Below are positions 20,677-29,260 of a stretch of 29,609 nt of DNA, in pieces (within the stretch, counting starts at the first letter, position 1; every line of letters begins with the position of its first letter). This DNA is from Sphaerosporella brunnea (lineage: Eukaryota > Ascomycota > Pezizomycetes > Pezizales > Pyronemataceae): positions 1-29,609 of the forward strand of contig VXIS01000453.1 in assembly GCA_008704415.1 (NCBI GenBank), in the 5' to 3' direction. Position numbers and translations under genes: made by a program. The notes beneath the pieces were generated by a model. The model was given only the letters and a program-made list of their open reading frames with translations. It made no database searches and was not told where the DNA came from.

Positions 20677-21183
20677 ATGACCGCCCTCCGCACCACCGCC
20701 CTCCGGCTCCGCGCCCTCAAGACCCTCAACGTTCACTGCCCACGCACCATCGCCACCACCCCCCGCGCCGCCAAATCCGTCACCGACAGCATCAAAGACA
20801 CGGCCAAAGCGGTGGATCGCGCGGCCGCCAACGCCGCGCTCAAGGGCATTGAGCTTGGCGAATCCGCCAAGCACGCGGCCGAGAGCATCACCGGCAAGGA
20901 AAAGGCTGCCGAGCTCAAGAGCGCGGCGAAGGAGAAAGCGGCAGAGGTGGAGGGAAAGGCGCAGGGTATCAAGGAGGAGATAAAGGGTGAGGCGGCAGAG
21001 GTAGCGGGAAAGGCGCAGGGTGTCAAGGAGGAGATGAAGGGGAAGGCGCAGGGTATCAAGGAGGAGATAAAGGGTGAGGCGGCAGAGGTGGCGGGAAAGG
21101 CGCAGGGTGTCAAGGAGGAGATGAAGGGGAAGGCGCGGGGCACGGCGCAGGAGGTTGAGGGGAAGGTTGAGGGCTCTGTGTAG
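20677..21183 (+). CDS. LEA-like (group 3 type) hydrophilic protein, probably mitochondrial, 168 aa
   Basis: This is an intronless ORF. The first 33 or so residues (MTALRTTALRLRALKTLN... to ATTPRAAKS) are rich in Arg, Ser, Thr and Ala with no acidic residues, as expected for a mitochondrial presequence cleaved near the TTPRA segment. The rest is Ala-, Lys-, Glu- and Gly-rich and strongly hydrophilic, with amphipathic 11-mer-like motifs (KAQGIKEEIKG and KAQGVKEEMKG). This is typical of late-embryogenesis-abundant proteins that protect proteins and membranes during desiccation or stress. Residues 94-122 and 123-151 are two identical 29-residue units. The start is the ATG at 20677 (A at -3), after a CAC/CAA leader. 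The frame also opens upstream through a poly-His tract from 20602, but the TATA position and loss of the presequence at the N-terminus argue against it. Function is inferred from composition; CsbD-like stress proteins are an alternative. Confidence 0.82.
   Translation: MTALRTTALRLRALKTLNVHCPRTIATTPRAAKSVTDSIKDTAKAVDRAAANAALKGIELGESAKHAAESITGKEKAAELKSAAKEKAAEVEGKAQGIKEEIKGEAAEVAGKAQGVKEEMKGKAQGIKEEIKGEAAEVAGKAQGVKEEMKGKARGTAQEVEGKVEGSV
20956..21129 (+). repeat. 87-bp tandem duplication within the LEA-like gene
   Basis: Copies 20956-21042 and 21043-21129 differ at a single third-codon position (GTA versus GTG, both Val). Each encodes 29 residues made of two related half-units. A degenerate third start (KARG) follows. 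Confidence 0.93.
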
Positions 21184-22233
21184 CGTCTTGTGGTTGTGCT
21201 AGGAGTTTGGGATTTGGTCGTTTTTCTTTTTTCTTTTTTTCCCCTGTGGTGTGTATTTTCGACGAGACGATTTGTAACATATGATCATGGGTGGAGGGCT
21301 CCCCAAAGCCTGGTTTTGTACAATGGAATTGCAATGGAATAGAGAAGCATCTATCTGCCTTTTCCCCCTACCTGGATATAAAATTTTACCAACTGCACAC
21401 ATATCCATCCCGTTGGGCGGGTAGACCCCCCCAGACAAGCTCGGCTTCGTTTCACAGCCAAAAATAAAATATATCTATGATGCTCAGTTCCCCCTAAATT
21501 GCCAAAAAGTCCTCGGTACCCCCCCCCCCCCCAATTTCTTTTCGTCGATGTAGCGTATCTACCCCCAAAAAGCCCGGAGTGATACCTTGATGATGGGTCA
21601 AACTCAAATTCTCAAACTACTTACCTAGTAACTACCAAGAGTTGCTGGCATGTGTGTGTGCGTGTAATCACGATTAATGTCCGCATACAGCCGATCTAGA
21701 CTATGGCAGACCAATTAACCATCCCCGTCCGTGTCTTGTCAGCCATCTTATTGGAGTTGCTGGCATTCGCTGCTGGCACTCGCTGCTGGCACTCGCTGCT
21801 AGGTATGGCGCGGCCTACATTTAGGGAGAGCGTAGTGTCCACCTCAACTTGAAGTGTGTGGAGAACCTTCAAGGCAGCTTGATAGTCGATCTTCTGGTGA
21901 AATTTGTGTTGTACAGTATTAATGATGTCTTTGGGGGGCTTTGTTTGCAATTGCTGATCGATAGGCATAATCTCCGGAAGCGCAGCAGCAGCAGCAGCCT
22001 TCAGAAACTCCCTTGGGGGGGTTTTTTTTTTTTTTTGAGCTCGGACTTTTAAATTCGCCACACTCGCCCGCCCACAGGGCAAACCACTACGTTCACATTA
22101 CCATCTGACTCTTCTTCTTCTTCTTCTTCATACCAGGTTCCAAAATCATCCACCCACTGACCAGCGCGCGCGCGCGCATTATCGCTTCCTCAAACTGTTT
22201 GAACGATTCGAAGCGCTGAGCCTGACTGATAGC
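21184..22233. other. 3' flank of the LEA-like gene and intergenic region
   Basis: This holds T-rich 3' flank after the stop, a C14 tract near 21518-21532, a 13-bp minisatellite (21758-21800), CAG repeats near 21979-21996, a T14 run near 22023-22036, a CTT tract near 22111-22129 and GC alternation near 22165-22177. The minus-strand frame at 21696-22082 has some protein-like character but no recognised domain, and contains simple repeats. Confidence 0.5.
21758..21800. repeat. 13-bp minisatellite, 3.3 copies
   Basis: The unit is TGCTGGCACTCGC; the first copy has one change and the last is partial. Confidence 0.9.
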
Positions 22234-22335
22234 CAGTGTTCTCAGTAGCCAGCCGGAACAGCCGGGCGGGCTTTTTGCATCAGCCCAAACGGCCCAGCCT
22301 GCTGTCGGGCCAGCCCGGCTGCCAGGGCTTCGAGT
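22234..22335 (+). mobile_element. Second hAT-type terminus, related to the 19698-19824 MITE
   Basis: It starts CAGTGTTCTCAGTAGCCAGCC, matching the right terminus (reversed) of the 127-bp element over about 20 bases. A GGGCGGGCTTTTTGCATC block follows that also resembles the interior of that element, where AAAAAGCCCGCC appears in inverse. No matching far end with TGAGAACACTG is seen, so this copy is truncated or its other end is lost. Confidence 0.65.
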
Positions 22336-22541
22336 GATCTCTGGTGAAGCCCGGCCACTACGAGTTGGCGGGGTTCGATAAACTTATTAGGATCTGTGAT
22401 GTTACAGGAAACTCCTATCCAGTGATTCCCGCCTAGTCGTCATTTTCCACGGCGAACGTCTTTATGTACTTTTCATTTCATAGCAGTAGTTGATATCGTG
22501 GTGGTCGTATTCGTCGTCATTGTGATCTCCGTCGCGGGGCC

Positions 22542-22598
22542 GCAGCCCAAATAGCCAGCCCACGATTTTCGCAGCCTAAACAGCCAGCCGGAGCAGTG
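22542..22598. repeat. Subterminal hAT-like words
   Basis: GCAGCCCAAATAGCCAGCCC and GCAGCCTAAACAGCCAGCC occur side by side. They match the repeated subterminal words of the hAT-type element (AGCCAGCCCAAACAGCC) and may be remains of the same insertion that begins at 22234. Confidence 0.45.
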
Positions 22599-22806
22599 GA
22601 TGTTGGGGCCCTGGGGGAGGGGGGGGGACAGGTACTCACGGCCGTAAGAAAAAGTTCAAGACTTCAAGTTGAGGGGTCGAGGGCCACCAGACAATCGACT
22701 TTCTCTACAAGAATACCCTGTATACGAATAACTGCTTTACAAGCCTACGTTCCGGCGGGTCCCATCGAAAATGTATGGGGAAATAAGGATAATTTTTCTA
22801 CAAGAA

Positions 22807-23143
22807 TAGGGGTATTCGATTTGGCTGAAAATAGCACCATATATGGGCCACTGATTAGCGGTGGCACAATAGGCAGTTGCAGTTGAATATTCCCAACAAA
22901 AGATGCCTGAAATTGGGCATGTTGTGCGCCGTAAAAGTTGCTTCCTCTTGTCGCTTGATTCCGATGGATGTGAGTGCTAGCATGTGAGCCGCGATTATGT
23001 GGAGGACCATAATCAGTGGGGTATTTGGAGCTTCATTGATCGATCCCCGACCATCATTGAAATGAAAAGGCATATTTTGTGCCTAAAATGAAAGTAGACG
23101 TCCATATTTTGGGTGCCGTTTTCAGCCAAATTGAATACCCCTA
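22807..23143. mobile_element. TA-flanked inverted-repeat element, about 337 bp
   Basis: The left end is TAGGGGTATTCGATTTGGCT..., and the right end reads as the reverse complement of TAGGGGTATTCAATTTGGCT.... About 32 terminal bases match with three differences, and the similarity continues into an ATATGG block. TA at both ends suggests a Tc1/mariner-type non-autonomous element. No intact ORF lies inside. The word ENVWG just outside (encoded near 22760-22785) resembles the third catalytic motif region of Tc1 transposases, but the context is too short to call. Confidence 0.6.
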
Positions 23144-23205
23144 GTCTTACATACATATAAAAAGTAGATTATTTAGGAAGTCTTTGCAAGGGAAGGGAGC
23201 ACGGT

Positions 23206-23227
23206 AAAAAAAAAAAAAAAAAAAAAA
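23206..23227. repeat. A22 homopolymer tract
   Basis: Twenty-two consecutive A residues in an AT-rich intergenic region. There is no recognisable retroelement body upstream. Confidence 0.9.
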
Positions 23228-23588
23228 GTTGCGACCGTGAACTCTGGAGCCTATCCTTTCTCATTTTTATCTCTTCCCGCACAAAAACTGGGTAGGTGAG
23301 ATCGAAGGTGATAGTCGAAGATTCTGCTTTCTAACTTGGCAAACCAGCGCTTGGCTGGCGGAGTGGAGCATCATAGACGATCACCCCCCCACAGTAGTGG
23401 TCTAAGAAGATAATATACAATTTTTTCGTACGGTACAATTTCAGTTAAATACGTAAAGTTACCCAAGATTACGTCAAACTATAGCAAAGCCATAGCAAAG
23501 CTAAAGAAAACGAGTGATCCGCATTTAAAAATGTCACGAGAAAGCTATTTTTTGAGTCTTTTTTGAGCGGTATTAGATCGCGGTATTT

Positions 23589-23828
23589 TTGGGCGAAACC
23601 TTAGAAATCTTACAGTCACGAACGTATAACCTACGCAAGCGAGGCGAAAGATTCGATCCCTACCCCACAGAAGAATTCGCACTTGCGCATCCGGAGCCTA
23701 TTCTTATAAAGAGAGTCGACTGTGTTACAATTTACACTCAAAAACCAACAGTACGCGACGGGTATGTTTATTTTATTTTTCAATTAGATTTCCTGAAAAC
23801 AAAGGTGTTTCGATTGCCCAAGGGGTGA
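23589..23828 (+). CDS. Uncertain ORF in AT-rich DNA, unrecognised
   Basis: An open frame that includes YNLRKRGERFDPYPTEEFAL and IKRVDCVTIYTQKPTVRDG, which is protein-like, followed by an AT-rich segment. The Asp-Gly codons run into GTATGT, a consensus donor, but the nearest acceptor (TTAG, 26 nt on) is too close for a normal intron. No family is recognised. It could be one exon of a small gene or a transposon ORF remnant. Confidence 0.22.
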   Translation: MGETLEILQSRTYNLRKRGERFDPYPTEEFALAHPEPILIKRVDCVTIYTQKPTVRDGYVYFIFQLDFLKTKVFRLPKG

Positions 23829-24199
23829 GTGTGTGTTTTTTTTTTTTTTTTATGCCGGCAACAGATATCTGCTGGTCATGATTGGTCAAAACCCATTGTT
23901 TGACGGTTTAACGGACTCGGAATCTTCACTTGTGCTGGATATATACATATGTTCTACATTCCAGGCGATATAAAGGACAAAGAAGAAAAAAAAAAAAACC
24001 CCCCCCCAATATTCGTCGGCTAGTTGGTGTTTTGTGCCCCCCGCTATGATGATCCGGCCGACCGCCCCACCCCATTTCTGGCATTCAAAGCCCGTTTTAC
24101 GCTGCCTTCAATTTAGGGGTATCGAGCATGCATGGTTAGCCGCCAAATAATAAACTCTGCCGTACCAACCAAGTACTTCGCGCGGTCGGGAATCATTTA
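23829..24199. other. Intergenic sequence
   Basis: No gene is seen. Poly-T (about 23835-23850), poly-A (about 23985-23998) and poly-C (about 23999-24007) tracts are the only clear features. Confidence 0.5.
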
Positions 24200-24206
24200 A
24201 CATCAC

Positions 24207-24960
24207 GTGCCACGCAGGGGTTGGGGTTATATTTTTAACGTCGAGGTGGCGCCGTTGAATCCAGTAGCAAATACCCCCCCCCAACTTGATGACTTTTTTA
24301 CAGTGATGCGCGGAGCTGAGGTCCCTGCTGTGAAGCGAGCGGCAGTGGTGGGTTTGGAAATGGGCGGTTTTAAACGTCCCAGTTCCGCAGGACTGGAGAT
24401 AGCTACTGCCCTGCAAACAAGCGATGAAGCGGCCAGGGCCTTGGTACGGCGGAGTTACAGAGAAGCTGGCAGAAAGGGAGAAGCTGCTGTGGACGTCGAT
24501 GAGCTCGCGTTTGACGACATTTTGGACTGGCGGCCTGAATGTATGCTTGAAAGGATCCGGGATCAGAGGGGGGGGGGGGAGCTTGCTGGATAAACGACGT
24601 TTGTAGAGCTGGCGAAGGCGTTGTTTATCCACCATGCACGGGTCCACCATGCATCGAACGGGTGATGCATGCATGAGCCATCACTCCTCCCAGCCTGAAA
24701 ATTCCCGAAGACGCGATCGTCTACAGTGACGAGACGTGGGTTGAGTTTAACAAGACCTTATTGGTTTCCACAAGAAGCGTCGGCTGGTGTTAAAGTGTCA
24801 TGGGAAGAACTGTCTTGATGGGTAGTGGTGAGTACCACCTTGTAGTTTTGCGGCGGAGCCAGGCCAGCGTTCAGCACACAGACAACGGCTGCTTTTTGGA
24901 CGCCAGAACAGGGTTTATTTTTCGCGTGTTCTTCCTACTACATCATCGATTAGAATCAGC
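24207..24960 (+). pseudogene. Third eroded Tc1-type transposase relic
   Basis: The frame at 24207-24593 carries VKRAAVVGLEMGGFKRPSS and ALVRRSYREAGRKG, compatible with the N-terminal helix-turn-helix region of Tc1-like transposases. It ends at a G9 run. After several stops, a frame near 24700-24755 reads DAIVYSDETWVEFNKT, matching the first catalytic Asp motif (SDE-W/T) of Tc1/mariner enzymes. The rest is out of frame and short. It belongs to a different subfamily from copies 1 and 2, where this part is lost. It is inactive. Confidence 0.6.
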
Positions 24961-25178
24961 TCGGTCGCGCCGTTGTCGAGATAATGGGGGAGGGGGGGGA
25001 TTAAGCGCATCGCCTTTCAAATAGAAAATAAACCCCTAACCCTGCGCGGCACGTGATGTGCAATGATTCCGGCCATGTACCGGAGCGCGGAGCGTGGCCA
25101 GCAGCCAGCATTCTGCTATAGCAGATACACATGTCCGTACACGTGACGCATCATGCATCACTCGCTCACTTGGATGGC

Positions 25179-25204
25179 TACCTACCTACCTAGGTAGGTA
25201 GGTA
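25179..25204. repeat. Perfect 26-bp palindrome of ACCT/AGGT units
   Basis: Three TACC-type units face three GGTA-type units around a central CCTAGG, so the sequence is its own reverse complement. Similar TACCTAGGTA words recur near 14165-14180. Confidence 0.9.
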
Positions 25205-25249
25205 CCTAGCTAGACTGACTTACACAGTTAGACTCTCTACTCGGCCGAG

Positions 25250-25285
25250 TGATGAATGAACGAACGAATGAATGAATGAATGAAG
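25250..25285. repeat. GAAT/GAAC tetranucleotide repeat
   Basis: Degenerate GAAT and GAAC units in tandem. Confidence 0.85.
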
Positions 25286-25833
25286 AAATTTTTTTGACCG
25301 GCCCGGCCCACCTTTCTCTGGCTGCAAAGCACCTACTCTACTGGTAAGTACCCAGCCAATTTGATACGTGTAATTTAGTCCACGGCGAAGCACCCCCCCC
25401 CGCTGAGATACTTGAGTATATACCCATCTTACCATATACTACTTCTCACTCGTCGCTTTACCCACACACCCTTCAGCAATCAAAGTAAACTAGAGCAAAA
25501 ACGTCGATGACATCATTTTTGGCCGCACATCACATATTTGTCACTAGAAAATTGATTAAACACCTAGTATTCTCCGCCTCTATCAACAGGCAGCACTAGC
25601 GAAATGCTTCCTCAATCACTCCCATGGTATCCCGTCCGTTTTCATCATCTCAAGGAAAAGAAAAAGAAAAGCAGTAGCCGGTAATCGGAATCACAAACGC
25701 CAGAAAATACGCCCCTAAAATACACAGAGAAAAAGAAAAAGAAAAAACCGTGTCACAAAACAATGTAGTTAGTTTCTACACTGTGAGACTGCCCACTAGA
25801 AAGAACACCGAAACTGAAAAACTGGAAAAGAAA

Positions 25834-27520
25834 TCACGCGTGACCGCTGCTCCTCCGCTGCTCGGTAACAAACCCGTGCTCACGGACAGGCTCAATAGGC
25901 CAAACCTCTTCGCCCTCACCCTCAAAAGCCTCATCCCAAGGCAGCTTGCACTCCTTGGGGATACCACCCCACTCCCTGGTGCGGTTCTCGTCGCGGAGCC
26001 ACAAACGCAGAAGGTGACGACGCTGCTCGGCATCATCTTGGAATCCCTCGCGAGCGTGCAACAGAGCGAAGTTGTTCCAATACTGGATGTCGCCAGCCTG
26101 CAAGTTGATAGCAATGCTGTGGGCAGCAGCGGTAAAGTGAACAGTATCGAGAGCATCGATCTGTGTGGTAGTAAGAGCCGGGATTCCCGGCGTGCGGGGA
26201 GAGACCGGGGAACCGGTCAGAGGCCGACGAGAGTACGAAAGCAGAACTCGGGTGTTGGGCTCGTTGAACGGGATGGCGTTCGGGGTGCCATCGGTAGAGG
26301 ACTCAATCGGGATGGCGTGAAGAAGGGGACGCATCTCATAGGCCGGCTTGCGTCCGAAAGTATCGAAAGCCCAGTTGCACTTGGCAAGGGTGTCGATGTG
26401 GGAAGAGGCCAAAGAGTTGTACACACGCCACGAAGAAGCCAGAAGGCTACGTCCACCCTGAGCGGCAGGCTGCAGAGTGTACAGGGCCAACAAGTCGGCA
26501 GTGTCGGTGTGGAAAGGCTGTCAAACTGTTAGCATGTTGTACACGTTGGGGTAAGGAATAGGAGAACGAAAGAGGGAAGACAAACCTGAGGAACGTTCGA
26601 GTAAGGGGCCTGCCTCACATCATCAGGGGCAACAGTAGCACCGAGATCAGTAAGATGAACTGCATCTTTGTTAGCTATGCACTCCAGCGAAGAAGTCAAT
26701 GAATGGAGAAACTTACGCAAGCAGTTGTTCTTCTCATCCTGTGTACCACGGCGCTCGGCTACGTAGCATGAAACACCGACGTAGATGATCACGTTATCGG
26801 TAGGGTCGTACTTCTTGGGGTCCAAACCACGGAGGATGAAGAATCCACGGCCGTTGTTGTCGCCGTACAGCTTCTGGGCCAAGGAGATCATCTTCGGGCC
26901 GAGCTCCGGAAGGGGAAACGTAGTGCGGCTAACACCAGAGACGGGAAGGTTCAAAGCTGCCAGGGTAGGGAAAATTGTTAGTACAAACCTTAAACCTTAA
27001 ACAACAAAAAAAGTGCGATTGAGCTGGAGGGAGCAAACGACTTACACTTGAAGTGCTCAAGAGCAGACTCAATCTCCTTGATGTCCTGCTTCTCCAAGTG
27101 ACGCAGGTACTCGTGCTCGACGAGATCGTGTCCGCTCCAGACAAGTGGGGAAGCGGGGTTGATCTGGGCAGGGAATCCCTGAGGAAGCGGCACGGCTACT
27201 CGCGTAGTCTCGGCACGCCGCTGCTGAAGACGGCGAGAGTTGTACACCCTGGAATCGGGGTTCCAGGTCTTCGCAGGGTCGGCGAAGTTTTCGTCCTGCA
27301 GGTCGGCCTGTCCCTCGACGTTGCGGGGCTGGGTGGCGGAGTGGTGCGTCTCGGCGGCCGAATTAAAGTTGACGTTGTTGATCGCCGAAAAGTGGCGGTT
27401 GATGTTGGTGTTGTTGCCGGACAATCCTGCAGCGGGAACGGTAGGGGTGTAGCTGTTCGCTTCGTGAATCGACGGACGCAATTCACACGGCGCAACCGGG
27501 GACGCAAGGGACGGAGCCAT
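25834..27520 (-). CDS. TauD/TfdA-family Fe(II)/2-oxoglutarate dioxygenase, four exons, 490 aa
   Basis: Exons on the minus strand are 27520-27046, 26956-26717, 26659-26586 and 26517-25834. The introns are 89, 57 and 68 nt with donors GTAAGT, GTAAGT and GTTTGT and branch sites TACTAAC, GCTAAC and GCTAAC; all phases join. The catalytic core shows the iron ligands H266-x-D268 (PFHTDTAD), the distal His417 (ALLHAREGF), and Arg430/Arg434 (RRHLLRLWLRD) for 2-oxoglutarate. A GRGFFILRGLDPKKY segment matches the family's N-terminal core. These enzymes hydroxylate or desaturate small molecules; taurine, alkylsulfonates and secondary metabolites are known substrates, but the substrate here cannot be told. 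The first 100 or so residues are low-complexity and probably disordered. The start ATG has A at -3 and G at +4. There is no targeting signal, so it is probably cytosolic. It has no neighbouring sulfur or biosynthetic genes in the window. Confidence 0.9.
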
Positions 27521-28182
27521 GGTTTCGGGGCTGTTGCGGTGAGAAATGTAAGAGGTTTCTCGCTGCTGCAGGAGAGCGAAACACAGGGCAAAGCGGTGAA
27601 AGAAAGAAGGGCTTGAGGATCGGAAGGGTGGTGCTTAAGATGTAAGCTAGGCGGGGGGGAGTGTGGGGGAAGCAGCTGGCGAGGTAGGGATAGGTGAGGG
27701 AGCGGGTTTAGAATTCTTTTGGGGGGGGGGGTTTGCGAAGGTTGAGGATGCAAGAGGATAGGCTAGTGGGAAGGTGGTTTGGGTTGGTCTTTGGGGGGGG
27801 GGGGGGGGGTTGTTTTGTGCCAGGAGGCTTCACTGGCGGGCACTCGATATTTTGTATGGGGCGGAATTGAGGCAGCACAATTGAAAAAAAAGCTTTTTAA
27901 TTGTTGTTGTTGTTCTTGGTGCTGCTGCTGGGAGTTGCTCGCACTCTGTGCCCGCTCGCTCGGGTTTCAAGTGCTAGCAGCAACAATTTAGAGAAACACA
28001 CCACAGCACCCATCGACCTCCACACACAGCGCATTGCTTGCTCCGAAACACGTTTTGCTGCCACCGGATTCTCAATTGGGCCGTCTTCGGTGCGGGGATC
28101 ACGGGTAGGCAATGCATTGAGTGACTGCTCTTGTGCATCGTCCCAGCAAGTGGTGGGGCGAGCGAGAGGACCGTTACAGCAA

Positions 28183-28250
28183 CCACTACCACCACCACCA
28201 CCACCACCACTACCACCACCACCACCACCACCACCACATCCACCACATCC
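28183..28250. repeat. CAC/ACC trinucleotide tract
   Basis: About 20 units, interrupted by single CTA codon-like changes and ending in CATCCACC repeats. In different frames it reads poly-His, poly-Thr, poly-Pro or (minus strand) poly-Gly/Val. Confidence 0.9.
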
Positions 28251-28356
28251 ACCCACCATCTGCGCCGTGCCGACAGCATCAGAAAGCCACCGTCGAAGCG
28301 TTGCGGGGTTGCCAACTATTCAACAGAGTCGTGGACTGAGTTTGCAGAGATTTTTT

Positions 28357-28465
28357 TACTCTACTCTAGAGTACAGCGGGGCAGGGCGACGGTTTGGTCT
28401 ACCACTCTACCTACTACTATACTCTACTCAACTCTACTCTACACCACACTCTACTCTACGAGGCA
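28357..28465. repeat. Degenerate CTACT/ACTCT pentanucleotide repeat
   Basis: ACTCTACTCT-type units occur in two clusters separated by about 40 bp of unrelated sequence. Confidence 0.75.
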
Positions 28466-29189
28466 CTCTTCACCAACAGCTGTCGATGCGATGTGCGTGT
28501 CTTCAGTCTAGAAACTTCGTTTTGCAGAAGCTGCTGCAGGGTGCGTGGTTAACGTTGATCAGATCTTCGCAGTGATGTTTCTGACTGACAGCAGCCGCCC
28601 CCGCCCCGCCCCTCGCCGAGCTGGTTCGCAGCCGCTGTTTTCGGCGGTGACTCCGTCCAACCATCCACCTCAACTACCGACAGAGTGGTACTCACTCGTG
28701 TCGCCATGCAGTTCGGGTGTGGTTGAGTGTCTCAGCAGTCAGGTTGGGGTTGGGAGTAGAGTATTGTATCAGAGGAGTGGTGTTTCTCAAAGGGGGGGGG
28801 GGACGGCGGCGGGTCAACTTCTGCAGGGCGCTTTGGGAAAGGCGCCACTCTAAACCGATGTGGGTGCCTCTCAATGCGGAAACGCAGCATGCATCGTTTT
28901 TTCGTGCTACGGTGGACGAACAGCGGCACGGTCTGATATCTTGATAGGTGGTTTTGCCCCTCCGCACTCGCTTCGCGTTTATGTATGACTAAATGCTCCG
29001 GCGATGTTCCCGGGGGTGAGGTTACGGGTGGTGGTGATGGGGTGATGGTGGTGGTTTGGTTACTCGAAGCCGGAAGCTCGCGCAATGCACGATGCAACGC
29101 ACACTCCCAATCGCGTTCAGAGAATCCAGCACAGTGGCTGGTGCTATTGGGGAAGGAGCTGGCAGATTTATAGTTTGCCCGTCATCCAT

Positions 29190-29190
<1 letters not shown>

Positions 29191-29220
<30 letters not shown>

Positions 29221-29260
29221 GTGAGGTTTTTTTTGAGGTTGTTTTTTTTCTTCTTCTTCT
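29191..29260. repeat. T-rich / CTT tract
   Basis: Runs of T broken by C and G pass into CTTCTT units. It is simple sequence that creates poly-Phe frames on plus and poly-Lys frames on minus. Confidence 0.85.

Larger units (their letters stand above)
24961..25833. other. Intergenic region and 3' flank of the dioxygenase gene
   Basis: This contains a perfect 26-bp palindrome (25179-25204), a GAAT-type microsatellite (about 25250-25285), a short CTGCTATAGCAG palindrome near 25112-25123, and AAAAAG-rich sequence near 25650-25750 that probably belongs to the 3' flank of the dioxygenase gene. No gene is seen. Confidence 0.5.

Noticed and set aside
15753..24960. An active transposase
   Set aside because: All three Tc1-type copies have stops, frameshifts and missing catalytic parts.
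25750..26532. 260-codon plus-strand open frame
   Set aside because: It lies antisense to the dioxygenase terminal exon, whose protein has catalytic motifs; the plus frame is a codon-bias shadow.
27053..27753. Long frames on both strands overlapping the dioxygenase first exon
   Set aside because: They are antisense or shifted copies of exon 1; only one frame joins correctly to the catalytic exons.
27901..28575. 224-codon plus-strand frame
   Set aside because: Its middle is the CAC tract read as poly-Pro; the flanks have no recognisable protein features.
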